From Sediminihaliea albiluteola (GTDB lineage: Bacteria; Pseudomonadota; Gammaproteobacteria; Pseudomonadales; Halieaceae): a stretch of DNA of 64,000 nt. The first letter of the stretch is position 1; each line of letters opens with the position of its first letter. Below, in pieces: positions 50,157 to 59,063 of this stretch. The position numbers and the translations under genes are program-made. The notes beneath the pieces are model-generated. The model searched no databases. It worked only from the letters and a program-made list of their open reading frames with translations, and was not told where the DNA came from. The stretch is taken from NCBI RefSeq assembly GCF_014077625.1, contig NZ_JACFXU010000014.1, positions 496,001 through 560,000 on the forward strand, read 5' to 3'.

Positions 50157-50909
50157 TTATAAGGCTAGTATTCTACTAGCCAATCCATCTAACCGTTCTT
50201 TCGTCTTTTCCCAATCGGGCATCACCTGGCTTAACAGCCGATAAAACCGTTCGCTATGATTGTGCTCGGCGATATGACACAGCTCATGCAGGATGACGTA
50301 ATCAATGCAATCGCGGGGAGCCTTAACCAAGTGTGGGTTTAACGTAATTCGGCCATTAGGCGAACAACTGCCCCATTGGGTCTGCATGGTTAGAATACGA
50401 ATAGGGGGGCGCCCTTGCACCCACAGTGCTTGCTCTAAAAGCACATCCAACCGCCTGGCAAACACCTCTCTGGCGCGTGTCTTATACCAGTCGATAAGCA
50501 GGTTTTTCACTCTAGTCGCATCGCTGGCACGTACCGACACTTCCAGCTTACCGCGAAGCAGTTTTACACCTTGAACTTGATCTGGCTCGACGTGGACTTT
50601 CAACAGGTATTGCTTGCCTAAGTAGTAATGGCTTTCACCGCTGATGTACTGACGTAAGGTAACGTGCTCAAGCTGCTGACGAAACTCACGCAGTTGCTCG
50701 TAAATCCAACGTCCGCGTTGTTTGACAGCGTACAAAACCGCCACGCTGGTAGCATCCTCTGGGGCTGACACCACCACACGGCAGTCTGGATGCACCTTGA
50801 TTAACACCTTGCCAGTGGCTTGCGGGCGCAACACACGCTCAAAGGTGATGCGCTCGTCACCGTACCTAAAGCTCATTGGCTGGCTGTCTGGTTTAATCAA
50901 AACACTCAT
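50157..50909 (-). CDS. YgjP/DUF45-type M48 zinc metallopeptidase
   Basis: About 250 residues from the ATG at 50909, four bases after the HsdR stop; an in-frame GTG at 50924 would overlap it. The zinc site is HELCHIAEHNHSERF, and the family's WGSCSPNGRITLNPHL precedes it. These DUF45 (YgjP-like) proteins are often found as the last gene of type I restriction operons. Their target is unknown; one idea is that they trim or remove HsdR, but nothing here proves it. Ninth and last gene of the operon. Confidence 0.88.
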   Translation of the reverse strand: MSVLIKPDSQPMSFRYGDERITFERVLRPQATGKVLIKVHPDCRVVVSAPEDATSVAVLYAVKQRGRWIYEQLREFRQQLEHVTLRQYISGESHYYLGKQYLLKVHVEPDQVQGVKLLRGKLEVSVRASDATRVKNLLIDWYKTRAREVFARRLDVLLEQALWVQGRPPIRILTMQTQWGSCSPNGRITLNPHLVKAPRDCIDYVILHELCHIAEHNHSERFYRLLSQVMPDWEKTKERLDGLASRILAL

Positions 50910-50913
50910 AACG

Positions 50914-53900
50914 TTACACCGCACTCAAACCAACACGGGTAATTTGCACGACCATTTCGACAATTTTCCTAGCTTGGTCCATGCCGCCACCAATGGCTTT
51001 GCACTCTTTAAACATTAGCGGTAATAGTTGTTTACGGATTTCGGCCTCAATATTCTGTGGGTTGATAGAGTTTTCAGCCACCGCAACATCAACCACTTGA
51101 TCCACTTTAAACGCCAACTTGATCCATTTGTCCTGCGTTTGCTGATCAGTTGCTACAAACACTTCCGGCAGCAACTTTTTAAATACACCAAAGTACGCTT
51201 GAGCATGACGATTGCCGGAGAAAGCATCAGGAATATCATCCAAGCGGCGCTCTTGCACCTGCTCTTCAAACTCATGAAACAGCAGATATTGTTTCAGCGG
51301 ATGCTCGAACAGCTTTTCGGCTTCTTCAATGGCCTGGCGTAATAATTTCGAAAACGCTTCTTGCGCATAGGGGTCATCGCGCAACTCCTGTTCAATCATA
51401 CGTGTAACGCGGGTTTTGATGATATCGGTCTCGTTGCGAGTTTTATCTTCGCTCCAGTCCTCCATCTGCTGCTGACCCATTTTGCCGACTTCATACACAC
51501 CGTCAGGATCTTTTACTTCCACACCCACTACATGCTTATCCAGTAGCTTTTTTACTTGCTCGGCATATTGGTCATAATCAATTTTTTCGCCCGCATCCTG
51601 TTGCACCATTTGCCGTAGACTAGACAGCTGCTTAACGGTTTCTTTGTAATGGAGACGGTCTTGGTCGCTGAAACTCTTATCTTCAAAGAAAGTGGCCGAC
51701 TGCAGTGCCACTTTTAAGCAGCTGGCGAAGGCGGTCAGGGCTTCGTAGAAGTCTTCACGCACCTTTAAGTTCACATCAACCAGCTCACCATCCCTTTCTT
51801 CGATTTTAGGCACCAGCACTTGGCGTAACTGTTCGATATCGTTTTTATTTTTTACATGAGCGAATATCGCCCAGAGCTGCTTGTAGAGTTGCGGCAGGCG
51901 TTTGTATTCGGTGCTCATCTGGCTATAAAGGCCAGCAATATCATTGATGTCGTAGCCGCCCTGGGTGCGTGAAGCCAGGTCTTGGTATTTCTGAATAGTG
52001 GTATCGAGCTCGCTTAAAATGCCGCGATAATCAATCAGTAAACCGAACTTTTTCTTCGGATGCAGCCGATTTACTCGGGCAATGGCTTGAATAAGGTTGT
52101 GTTCTTTCAGGGGCTTATCAATGTATAGAACCGTGTTTTTGGGCTCATCAAACCCCGTCAGTAGCTTGTCCACTACAATCAAAATTTTGAGTGAATCGTC
52201 GTTATCAAAACGTTCAATAAGGTTCTTGGTATAAGTCTGTTCATCTTGGCTGCCAACATTGTCTTTCCACCACTGGGTGACTTCAGGGGTAGTGGACTCA
52301 TCCACGGCGGTATTACCTTCACGGCTGTCCGGCGGGCTCATTACCACGGCAGACTCAAATAAACCGGCTTCATCTAAATACTGTTTGTATTTAATGGCCG
52401 AGGCTTTGCTATCACAGGCTAATTGGCCTTTTAAACCCTCATCGATATTTTTGGTGAAATGGTTGGCAATATCTAAAGCAATTAAACGAATACGGTCATC
52501 GGCTGCATAGACTTGACCTTTTCTAGCGAACTTACGTTTCAGGTCTGCTTTCTGTTCCTCTGAAAGCCCTTCGGTGATGCGCTCAAACCAGCTATCAATG
52601 GCCCGCTCGTTAACATCTAAATCTGGAATGCGTTCTTCATACAGCAGGGGCGTTACCGCTTGGTCTTCCACGGCACGTTGCATAGTGTAGGCATGCACAA
52701 TGGGGCCAAACTTATTGGTGGTCTTATCGTCTTTTAGCAGTGGCGTGCCGGTAAAAGCCACAAAGGCTGCATTGGGTAGTGCCTGCTTCATACGAATATG
52801 GTTTTCACCGCCTTGGCTACGGTGGCCTTCATCAATGAGCACAATAATATCGGCGCTGGTGTTCACGCATTCCGGCAGCTTGGTTGCCGTGTTGAACTTC
52901 TGAATAAGCGAGAAAATAATCCGCTCATTCCCTTTGCCAATCTGCTCGGCCAAGCGTGTACCCGAGGCGGCCATGGCCGCTGCCTTATCTTTTCTACCAG
53001 CCAGTTCACCGCCAGAGGCAAAGGTATTACTCAGCTGGTTTTCCAAGTCAACTCGGTCGGTAACCACCACAATGCGGCATTGCTTGAGGCTATCGTGCAG
53101 AATCATGGCTTTACTTAAAAACACCATGGTGAATGACTTACCAGAACCCGTGGTATGCCAGATCACCCCACCTTCACGGCCGCCCCTAGGGTTCTTGGTG
53201 TTAATGCGCTCTATCAAGCGCTTAATACCGAATACTTGCTGATAGCGAGCAACGACCTTGCCGACCCTCTTATCAAACAAAATAAAGTAGCGCGTCATTT
53301 CCATTAAGCGGGTCGGGCTTAACAAGCTGATTAAAAGCTGGTCTTGTCCCGTTACAGCAAGCTCACCGCCAGCGATAAGATTTTGATACCAATGTAAGTC
53401 TGCAGTTGGCCGGTGGCTAAATAGTTTTGTTACTTGTGTGGCAGACAGTTGCTGGTTTTTAACGGCGTGCATTTGGGCGTCAGTCATATCTTCTTCACGC
53501 CAAACGGCCCAGAACTTCGCTGGCGTACCACAGGTGCCATAACGCCCTTCATTGCCGTTGATCGACAGCAGTAGCTGGCTGTAGGCGAATAATCGCGATA
53601 TCTCGTCGTGGCGTTGATTGCGCAAACACTGTGAAATACCTTCATTGATAGTCGGACCTTTTTGGCTGTTGCCATCGGGGCGTTTAGCTTCAATCACCAC
53701 CAGCGGTATACCGTTCACAAAACACACAATATCAGGCCGGCGGTTCTCTACGCCGCCAGAGCGGGTTACGGTAAATTCTTCGGTAAAGACAAAGCTGTTA
53801 TTGCTTAGGTTTTCCCAATCAATCAAGGCAACGGTGGGATTGGCTTTTCTACCATCGACAAACTCAGTCACGGAAATACCGTACAGCAGGTGGTTGTACA

Positions 53901-54192
53901 GCCGTTCATTGGCGGTTAGCAGACCTTCATTGAGCGCCGGGCTGCACACCTCGGCGATCAGGTTATCGATGGAGTTTTCAGATAGCGGATAGTCTTGGCC
54001 AGCAAAGGTAAAGGTACGTTTTTGCAGTTCACTACGCAGCACCTGATGCAACACCACCTCGTCAGTTTTCCCATCACGGGCAGCTAACGCTTGCTCAGGC
54101 GAGAGAAACGACCACCCTAAGTTAGTCAATAACGCCAGTGCCGGTAGCTTGGCGCTGTATTCTTCCTGAAATTTTGGGGTGTAGTATGTCAT
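50914..54192 (-). CDS. hsdR: Type I restriction endonuclease subunit R
   Basis: 1092 residues from the ATG at 54192 (MTYYTPKFQEEYS), behind GAGAGAG; an in-frame TTG at 54207 is less likely. The N-terminal nuclease has RRPDIVCFVNGIPLVVIEAK, a full PD-D/ExK site. The motor domains have Walker A HTTGSGKSFTM, DEGHRSQ in motif II, and FTGTPLL and QAIARVNR further on. It translocates and cuts unmodified DNA. It is separated from the HerA gene by 43 bases, the widest gap in the operon. Confidence 0.95.
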   Translation of the reverse strand: MTYYTPKFQEEYSAKLPALALLTNLGWSFLSPEQALAARDGKTDEVVLHQVLRSELQKRTFTFAGQDYPLSENSIDNLIAEVCSPALNEGLLTANERLYNHLLYGISVTEFVDGRKANPTVALIDWENLSNNSFVFTEEFTVTRSGGVENRRPDIVCFVNGIPLVVIEAKRPDGNSQKGPTINEGISQCLRNQRHDEISRLFAYSQLLLSINGNEGRYGTCGTPAKFWAVWREEDMTDAQMHAVKNQQLSATQVTKLFSHRPTADLHWYQNLIAGGELAVTGQDQLLISLLSPTRLMEMTRYFILFDKRVGKVVARYQQVFGIKRLIERINTKNPRGGREGGVIWHTTGSGKSFTMVFLSKAMILHDSLKQCRIVVVTDRVDLENQLSNTFASGGELAGRKDKAAAMAASGTRLAEQIGKGNERIIFSLIQKFNTATKLPECVNTSADIIVLIDEGHRSQGGENHIRMKQALPNAAFVAFTGTPLLKDDKTTNKFGPIVHAYTMQRAVEDQAVTPLLYEERIPDLDVNERAIDSWFERITEGLSEEQKADLKRKFARKGQVYAADDRIRLIALDIANHFTKNIDEGLKGQLACDSKASAIKYKQYLDEAGLFESAVVMSPPDSREGNTAVDESTTPEVTQWWKDNVGSQDEQTYTKNLIERFDNDDSLKILIVVDKLLTGFDEPKNTVLYIDKPLKEHNLIQAIARVNRLHPKKKFGLLIDYRGILSELDTTIQKYQDLASRTQGGYDINDIAGLYSQMSTEYKRLPQLYKQLWAIFAHVKNKNDIEQLRQVLVPKIEERDGELVDVNLKVREDFYEALTAFASCLKVALQSATFFEDKSFSDQDRLHYKETVKQLSSLRQMVQQDAGEKIDYDQYAEQVKKLLDKHVVGVEVKDPDGVYEVGKMGQQQMEDWSEDKTRNETDIIKTRVTRMIEQELRDDPYAQEAFSKLLRQAIEEAEKLFEHPLKQYLLFHEFEEQVQERRLDDIPDAFSGNRHAQAYFGVFKKLLPEVFVATDQQTQDKWIKLAFKVDQVVDVAVAENSINPQNIEAEIRKQLLPLMFKECKAIGGGMDQARKIVEMVVQITRVGLSAV

Positions 54193-54235
54193 TTGCTCTC
54201 TCTTCAAGCCCTAATATCCGAGGTGTAGTTTCAGG

Positions 54236-55975
54236 CTATGCCTTTTTTCTACTTTGTCGGCGCATATTTTCTACAGACAATGAAAAGTCTGCATTGGTAA
54301 CGTCTTCCTGCCAGCGAGACCAAAAATCTATTGTCGCACTCAGCGGTTCTTCTGTTGGCGGATCAATTTTAATTCTACTTGGTAGAAGCACAGAGTCGCC
54401 CACAATCATGGCTTCACCAACATCCATGATGGGTAATGCTTCTAAGAGACTTTCCAAACTTTCGGGTAGTAATTTGCGCACAGTTGCTTGGTCATCCGCA
54501 TTCGTTAAGCGCAGTGAAATGATGTTGTTACACTGGCTGAGAATGGTGGTACTTACGTCCGAAGGTCTTTGGCTTACAATCATCAAAGCAACGCCATATT
54601 TCCGGCCTTCTTTAGCTATCTTCTCAAATGCTTCAACGGCTCTACGCTCAACAGGGTTGCCTTCTTTTCTTGGTAGATAAAGGTGCGCTTCATCACAGAC
54701 AAAGGCAATTGGTCTGCGGCTATCGGGATCAGTCCAGAATTGAACTTGGTAGATAATGCGAGCAACCAGCCCAATGATTACCGGCAATATGTCAGCTGGA
54801 ACCTCTGAGAAATCAATTACTTTAATACTTTGCTTTTGATTGCCAAAGCCCATCAGCTTTTCAGCAATCATGCTCAATGAATCATATTGGTTGTATTTTT
54901 CTGGACTATTAAAAAGAAAGCCATAACGCCTATCGTTTAAACGGCTGGCCATACGAACTAACAGTCTAGAGAACTCACCGTTAAATGGACCGTTTTTAAG
55001 GCCTCTTGAACCTTGAACCTTTTCTTCATTTAAATATTTAAGCTTTCCAATGACCTCGTCCAGAGAGTATGGAATTGGACTGTCGAGTGTAAAAGACTGC
55101 AACAGATCGGTGCGCTCACTGGCTTGTAGGAAAGCTTTCTTTTGCTCTGTAATTGCATCTTGCACGACCACCACTTGGTTATGCGCACTGAACTCACTTC
55201 GGTCAACGAATAACGACTGAATCTCTTCCGAGTTGAGCAGCCAATAGGGCAGATAGAGTATGGGTTCATTATCTACATCAGCCTCATCTGGCCCCGGTAT
55301 TCTCAGTTGTTTTGCATAGGAAAGCTCTTTGTATTCGCCGTGTAAATCAAATACTACGAGGTTTGAAGATGGTAGTTGCGAGCTTCTTTCCAAAATTGAA
55401 GCAACTGTCCATGATTTACCAGAACCCGTACTACCTAGTAAAGCAGCATGTCGTTGAAATAACTTATTTCCATCAACATAAGCGCGAGCATTCTCATTGA
55501 GCTTATAAGAGCCAAGTTCCAGTGAGTGCTTTCCATCGCCACATTCAGAAATCACATGCATGAATTCTTCCAAGTGGGCGTCTTTAAGCACATAACAGGT
55601 TGATTCGATTTCAGGAACGTGATCTAGAGACCTTGAAAACTTATATTTTTGATCAATTGCATCCCATCGAGCTGCACCCATTAAGGTGATTTTGACTGTG
55701 TTGACTACACTATCTTCAAAAACATCAATCTCGTCAGTGTCATCTTCTTGCACTTCCAGCGCGATGGGCTGAGCGACCACAGCCTTGATGACTTTATCAA
55801 TCATGCCAATGAGCCAACATTCAGTCGCACCGCTGAGTTGCACGGTTACAAGCTGTCCAACTCTAGCCTTACGCAGGTCTTTATCACTATTTACCAGAAC
55901 GGTTACTTTTCTAGTGTCAACTTCACGAATGTTACCGAGCGTGTAGCTGTCATCATTGAAAGTGAAAAGAGCCAT
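54236..55975 (-). CDS. HerA-family ATPase (DUF87), partner of SIR2
   Basis: 579 residues. An N-terminal HAS-barrel-like region (about 1-110) precedes the FtsK/HerA ATPase core: Walker A GSTGSGKSWT (181-188), Walker B PIAFVCDEAHLYL (about 424-431), and the sensor region ALMIVSQRPSDVSTTILSQC. HerA ATPases form hexamers. In published SIR2-HerA defence systems the HerA ring assembles with the SIR2 NADase. The start has AGGAGG and lies one base past the SIR2 stop, so the two are translated together. HerA in archaea partners NurA; no NurA is here. Confidence 0.93.
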   Translation of the reverse strand: MALFTFNDDSYTLGNIREVDTRKVTVLVNSDKDLRKARVGQLVTVQLSGATECWLIGMIDKVIKAVVAQPIALEVQEDDTDEIDVFEDSVVNTVKITLMGAARWDAIDQKYKFSRSLDHVPEIESTCYVLKDAHLEEFMHVISECGDGKHSLELGSYKLNENARAYVDGNKLFQRHAALLGSTGSGKSWTVASILERSSQLPSSNLVVFDLHGEYKELSYAKQLRIPGPDEADVDNEPILYLPYWLLNSEEIQSLFVDRSEFSAHNQVVVVQDAITEQKKAFLQASERTDLLQSFTLDSPIPYSLDEVIGKLKYLNEEKVQGSRGLKNGPFNGEFSRLLVRMASRLNDRRYGFLFNSPEKYNQYDSLSMIAEKLMGFGNQKQSIKVIDFSEVPADILPVIIGLVARIIYQVQFWTDPDSRRPIAFVCDEAHLYLPRKEGNPVERRAVEAFEKIAKEGRKYGVALMIVSQRPSDVSTTILSQCNNIISLRLTNADDQATVRKLLPESLESLLEALPIMDVGEAMIVGDSVLLPSRIKIDPPTEEPLSATIDFWSRWQEDVTNADFSLSVENMRRQSRKKA

Positions 55976-55976
55976 G

Positions 55977-57062
55977 TTACCCTCCTAAAAACTCGTTGGT
56001 GAAGGCGTCAAAACGCCATAATTCCTTGTCATCTATCTGCAGCCAGCTCTTAAATTTTGAGTTGTAGATTCTGCTTTTATCTGACTCTGTCTGTTTGCAG
56101 ATAATCCACATATTTGGGCAGTTTTTTAACCATTCCTCAATTCTTGGATTCGAATCCCGAGTAATTACCAACGCCCGACATTGGTCTTGTTCAAGCTTTT
56201 GCCTAAAGGTGTTGTTAACGAGCTGAGAATCATTAAAGCCGAATCCTAAAAATAAAAAACTAGTATGATTGACGACGGCCTTATCATATTCAGCCAGCTG
56301 CGCTCTATCTTTGTGCAGCCGTTGATATTTGGCCGTACCGGGAGTGATCATGGCTCGCGTAACGCCTTCAGGTTTGTTGAGAATCCAGTTGTCACATTCA
56401 ATAAGTTGAGCTTCCCACTCAAATGTATTTAACGAACCATGCGGCTTGTGTAGGCGAACATGCTTACATTCGACGACTCTTGGTGGCTGCCTCGGTCTAC
56501 CAAAACCTTTCTGAATAGTTTGAACTGACTTTTGTGCTTCACTCCAGTCATAGTACCGAAGGAATCCACCGTGAAACCCAGTAATGTAGGGAATCTTGTA
56601 CCGAACTAAGGCGTATTCAGCTAGTAAATCGTAATTTGGCGTAGCGACATGAAGTTGTTTATCGGCCTGCGGTAAAGCTGCAACCAGCTTTTTCAGTAGC
56701 GAGCCAGCGGGCCATTCGCATGAGCCAGACATGATTGAATGAGCGTAAGCGTTATCGTGGTACGCAACAAAGCTGGCAGTAAGTTCGACTATTCGATTGG
56801 TCAAAACCTCATCTTTGATGAAGTCCATTGCGGATTCAAAATCATGACTACCGGCATTAAGAGCAGAGACAACTTGTTGCCATTGCTGTGCTTGTGCTTC
56901 GGTCATACCAAGGGCTAGTTCAGCTCGAAGGTGGCGCTCAAGAGCTGGCATCCCAAAATTCAGATCAAGTGCACATGATGTTCCTGTACCAAACAGTACA
57001 AACGGCTTGTCTGTAAAAAACTCAGCAATAGCTTGATATGCAACGTCCTTTGTTAGCTCCAC
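55977..57062 (-). CDS. SIR2-family NAD-hydrolase-like protein
   Basis: 361 residues. I start at the GTG at 57062, since AAGGAGG lies six bases before it; the in-frame TTG at 57068 would abut the site. Visible SIR2 features: the NAD-binding VLFGTGTSCALDL (about residues 22-34), ATPNYD with the catalytic asparagine (about N143), KPHGSLN with the catalytic histidine (about H208), and FLFLGFGFND near 270. Zinc-ribbon cysteines of deacetylases are absent, as in defence-type SIR2 proteins that destroy NAD. The Shine-Dalgarno overlaps the end of hsdS. Confidence 0.92.
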   Translation of the reverse strand: MELTKDVAYQAIAEFFTDKPFVLFGTGTSCALDLNFGMPALERHLRAELALGMTEAQAQQWQQVVSALNAGSHDFESAMDFIKDEVLTNRIVELTASFVAYHDNAYAHSIMSGSCEWPAGSLLKKLVAALPQADKQLHVATPNYDLLAEYALVRYKIPYITGFHGGFLRYYDWSEAQKSVQTIQKGFGRPRQPPRVVECKHVRLHKPHGSLNTFEWEAQLIECDNWILNKPEGVTRAMITPGTAKYQRLHKDRAQLAEYDKAVVNHTSFLFLGFGFNDSQLVNNTFRQKLEQDQCRALVITRDSNPRIEEWLKNCPNMWIICKQTESDKSRIYNSKFKSWLQIDDKELWRFDAFTNEFLGG

Positions 57063-57073
57063 GTGCAACCTCC

Positions 57074-58285
57074 TTAGCTCACCAAAACTCGACGCTTACC
57101 CGTCAACATCTGCTGCATAAGTGCTTTTTTCTCTTGCTTCAAGGCTTCTATTTTTTGTTCCAAGTTATCTATTTCTTGATCGACAGAGGTAAGCACCGCA
57201 GCGATTTTTTGTTGTTCTTCTAATAAGGGAGTTAAAAAGCTTATTTTTTCAAAACTTGTTTTATTTAAAATTGGAATTGCAGTTGTGCCAGCCCAAGCTA
57301 TAAGCTTGTGCTTATAATATTCAATTAAGTAGTAGAAAAACTCATTACAATTTTGTTGGTTGACCACTACAGCATTTATTTGCTGATTTGTTGCCAACGC
57401 TTCACCTGCGATTGCATTTTTTCCTATAGAAGCGATGCATGTAACTAAAACACTTCCTTTGGGAACCACCCTGGCTTTAGAGGCGCCTTCTTTTGTAAGC
57501 TTTACTTTAGTGTTTGATATGTACTTTCTTTTAAAATCTTCTGCTGTTGCCCACGAAATGCTGCTTCCATAGTTACTTTTATCATTTTTTGGAGGTGTGG
57601 AGCCAGTAACAACCTTTCCAAAGTCTTTAACTATAACCTTCTCCCACTCCCCACTAAACCTAACTCCATTATCATCCAGCAAACGTTTTTTGCCGGTGAG
57701 CAGCTGTTGCATTAGGGCTTTTTTCTGCTGCTGGCTGTTGACGAGTAGCTGTTCGGTGGTGGTAATGGCTTTATCCCATGTAGATAGGATTTGGGCGATT
57801 TTCTTCTGCTCAGGGAATGGCGGGATTGAAACCTTAACTTTTGCCAAATCCTTTTGCCCTATATTAGCTCGGACAGCTCCCTGTCCAAGTTTTATTACTT
57901 GATTTCTAAACCTGGATGATTGAAACAAATACACAGAGTACGCAGGAGCTAGAACTCCATTACTTGGTCTAGCGCGAATTACAAAGCCACCAAAAACAGC
58001 AGGTTTATCGTCTAGATAAACTGCTGACATGGCTATTTCATCAAATGTCTCGGAGGTACGATTAAATAACACGTCTCCAAACTTAAGCAAGTTACCTTCT
58101 AACTGACTTTCAGCGACATTAACTCGCCCTATAATCTTGTCTTCAGTAAGGATATCGTTACCAAAAACATCCATAACATTGACGAATTTTAGCCCGTACC
58201 CATATTGGCTTTTATCAGCATTAAGCCCATTCTTGAACTCCATAAAATCGCCAAGGTGGCAAGACGCCCATGAATTAGGAACCAT
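57074..58285 (-). CDS. hsdS: Type I restriction specificity subunit S, two-TRD form
   Basis: 403 residues with the normal two-half layout: TRD1 (about 1-150), a central conserved helix region, TRD2 (about 205-355) and a C-terminal conserved helix. The two helix ends are near-repeats: KKALMQQLLTGKKRL at about residue 187 and KKALMQQMLTGKRRV at about residue 386, 199 codons apart. The TRDs look unrelated to each other, so a bipartite recognition site is expected. The ATG at 58285 has AAGGAG and overlaps the Fic stop by 11 bases. Confidence 0.94.
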   Translation of the reverse strand: MVPNSWASCHLGDFMEFKNGLNADKSQYGYGLKFVNVMDVFGNDILTEDKIIGRVNVAESQLEGNLLKFGDVLFNRTSETFDEIAMSAVYLDDKPAVFGGFVIRARPSNGVLAPAYSVYLFQSSRFRNQVIKLGQGAVRANIGQKDLAKVKVSIPPFPEQKKIAQILSTWDKAITTTEQLLVNSQQQKKALMQQLLTGKKRLLDDNGVRFSGEWEKVIVKDFGKVVTGSTPPKNDKSNYGSSISWATAEDFKRKYISNTKVKLTKEGASKARVVPKGSVLVTCIASIGKNAIAGEALATNQQINAVVVNQQNCNEFFYYLIEYYKHKLIAWAGTTAIPILNKTSFEKISFLTPLLEEQQKIAAVLTSVDQEIDNLEQKIEALKQEKKALMQQMLTGKRRVLVS

Positions 58286-59063
58286 ATCCCATCTCCTTTA
58301 AATAACTCTCCATTTCAGCCTCTATCCCCAACGCCCACCAATAAGGTTCAAAGCTGCGTTTAACGCTATCTGCGACTAGTGCAATAAAACTGCTGTAATC
58401 GCCGGTGCAATGAGCGGTGTCGAGCGCTTCGTAATAGGCTAAGCGTTGCTCTACTTCAATAACGGTGGCGGGAAAGCCAGACTGCATGAGTACTAAGTTC
58501 ATCAGTAAGCGTGAGGTGCGGCCATTACCATCGGTAAAGGGATGTATCTTTACAAACTCGCCATGCACTCGGGCAGCACGTTCAACAGGGTGTAAGGCTT
58601 GGGCGTCGGATGTGTACCATTCTATAAAGGCTTCCATCTGTTCAGGTACTTGTACGGCTTGCGGTGGCTTATGGTTAGCACCTGAAATCAGCACGTTTAC
58701 TTGGCGATAACGGCCAGCGTTGTCGGCATCGATGTTTTTCAGTACCAATTGATGCAGAGATTTAATGGTGTACTCATCTAAAGGCTGCTGTTTGGTGACT
58801 AAGTCTTCAACGAACAGAATGGCATCACGGTGGTTAATGGCTTCAAAGTGCTCGCGCAGGGTTTTACCGCCAATGGTAATACCTTCCATTGCCACCTTGG
58901 TTTCTTTAAGCGTTAGCGTGTTACCTTCAATCGCATTGCTGTGGTAGGTCCACTGCAAGACTAAGCTTTCATGTAGGTTGCTGACTATTTCAGCTGCCAG
59001 AGGACGATACTCGTCTAGCTTGCCTTTTAGCGCATCCAGCTGGCTAAACTGCTTATTACTCAT
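58275..59063 (-). CDS. Fic family protein within the type I RM operon
   Basis: 262 residues. The Fic active site is complete: HPFTDGNGRTSR (174-185), with catalytic H174. An N-terminal inhibitory-helix motif SNAIEG (42-47), whose glutamate blocks ATP binding, is also present, so this is a self-inhibited (class II) Fic enzyme, probably an AMP transferase. It lies between hsdM and hsdS, overlapping both (8 and 11 bases). Fic genes in this position are a recurring feature of some type I RM operons; their targets are unknown. Confidence 0.93.
   Translation of the reverse strand: MSNKQFSQLDALKGKLDEYRPLAAEIVSNLHESLVLQWTYHSNAIEGNTLTLKETKVAMEGITIGGKTLREHFEAINHRDAILFVEDLVTKQQPLDEYTIKSLHQLVLKNIDADNAGRYRQVNVLISGANHKPPQAVQVPEQMEAFIEWYTSDAQALHPVERAARVHGEFVKIHPFTDGNGRTSRLLMNLVLMQSGFPATVIEVEQRLAYYEALDTAHCTGDYSSFIALVADSVKRSFEPYWWALGIEAEMESYLKEMGYGS

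Noticed and set aside
56145-56165. TTGGATTCGAATCCCGA resembling a tRNA T-arm, possible att copy
   Set aside because: It lies inside the SIR2 coding sequence and matches only the generic T-loop dyad, not the 3' end of tRNA-Arg.
57084-57733. Two 53-base related segments in hsdS, possible phase-variation repeats
   Set aside because: They encode the conserved helix ends found in all HsdS proteins and have diverged at many codons; no inverted copy or recombinase is near.
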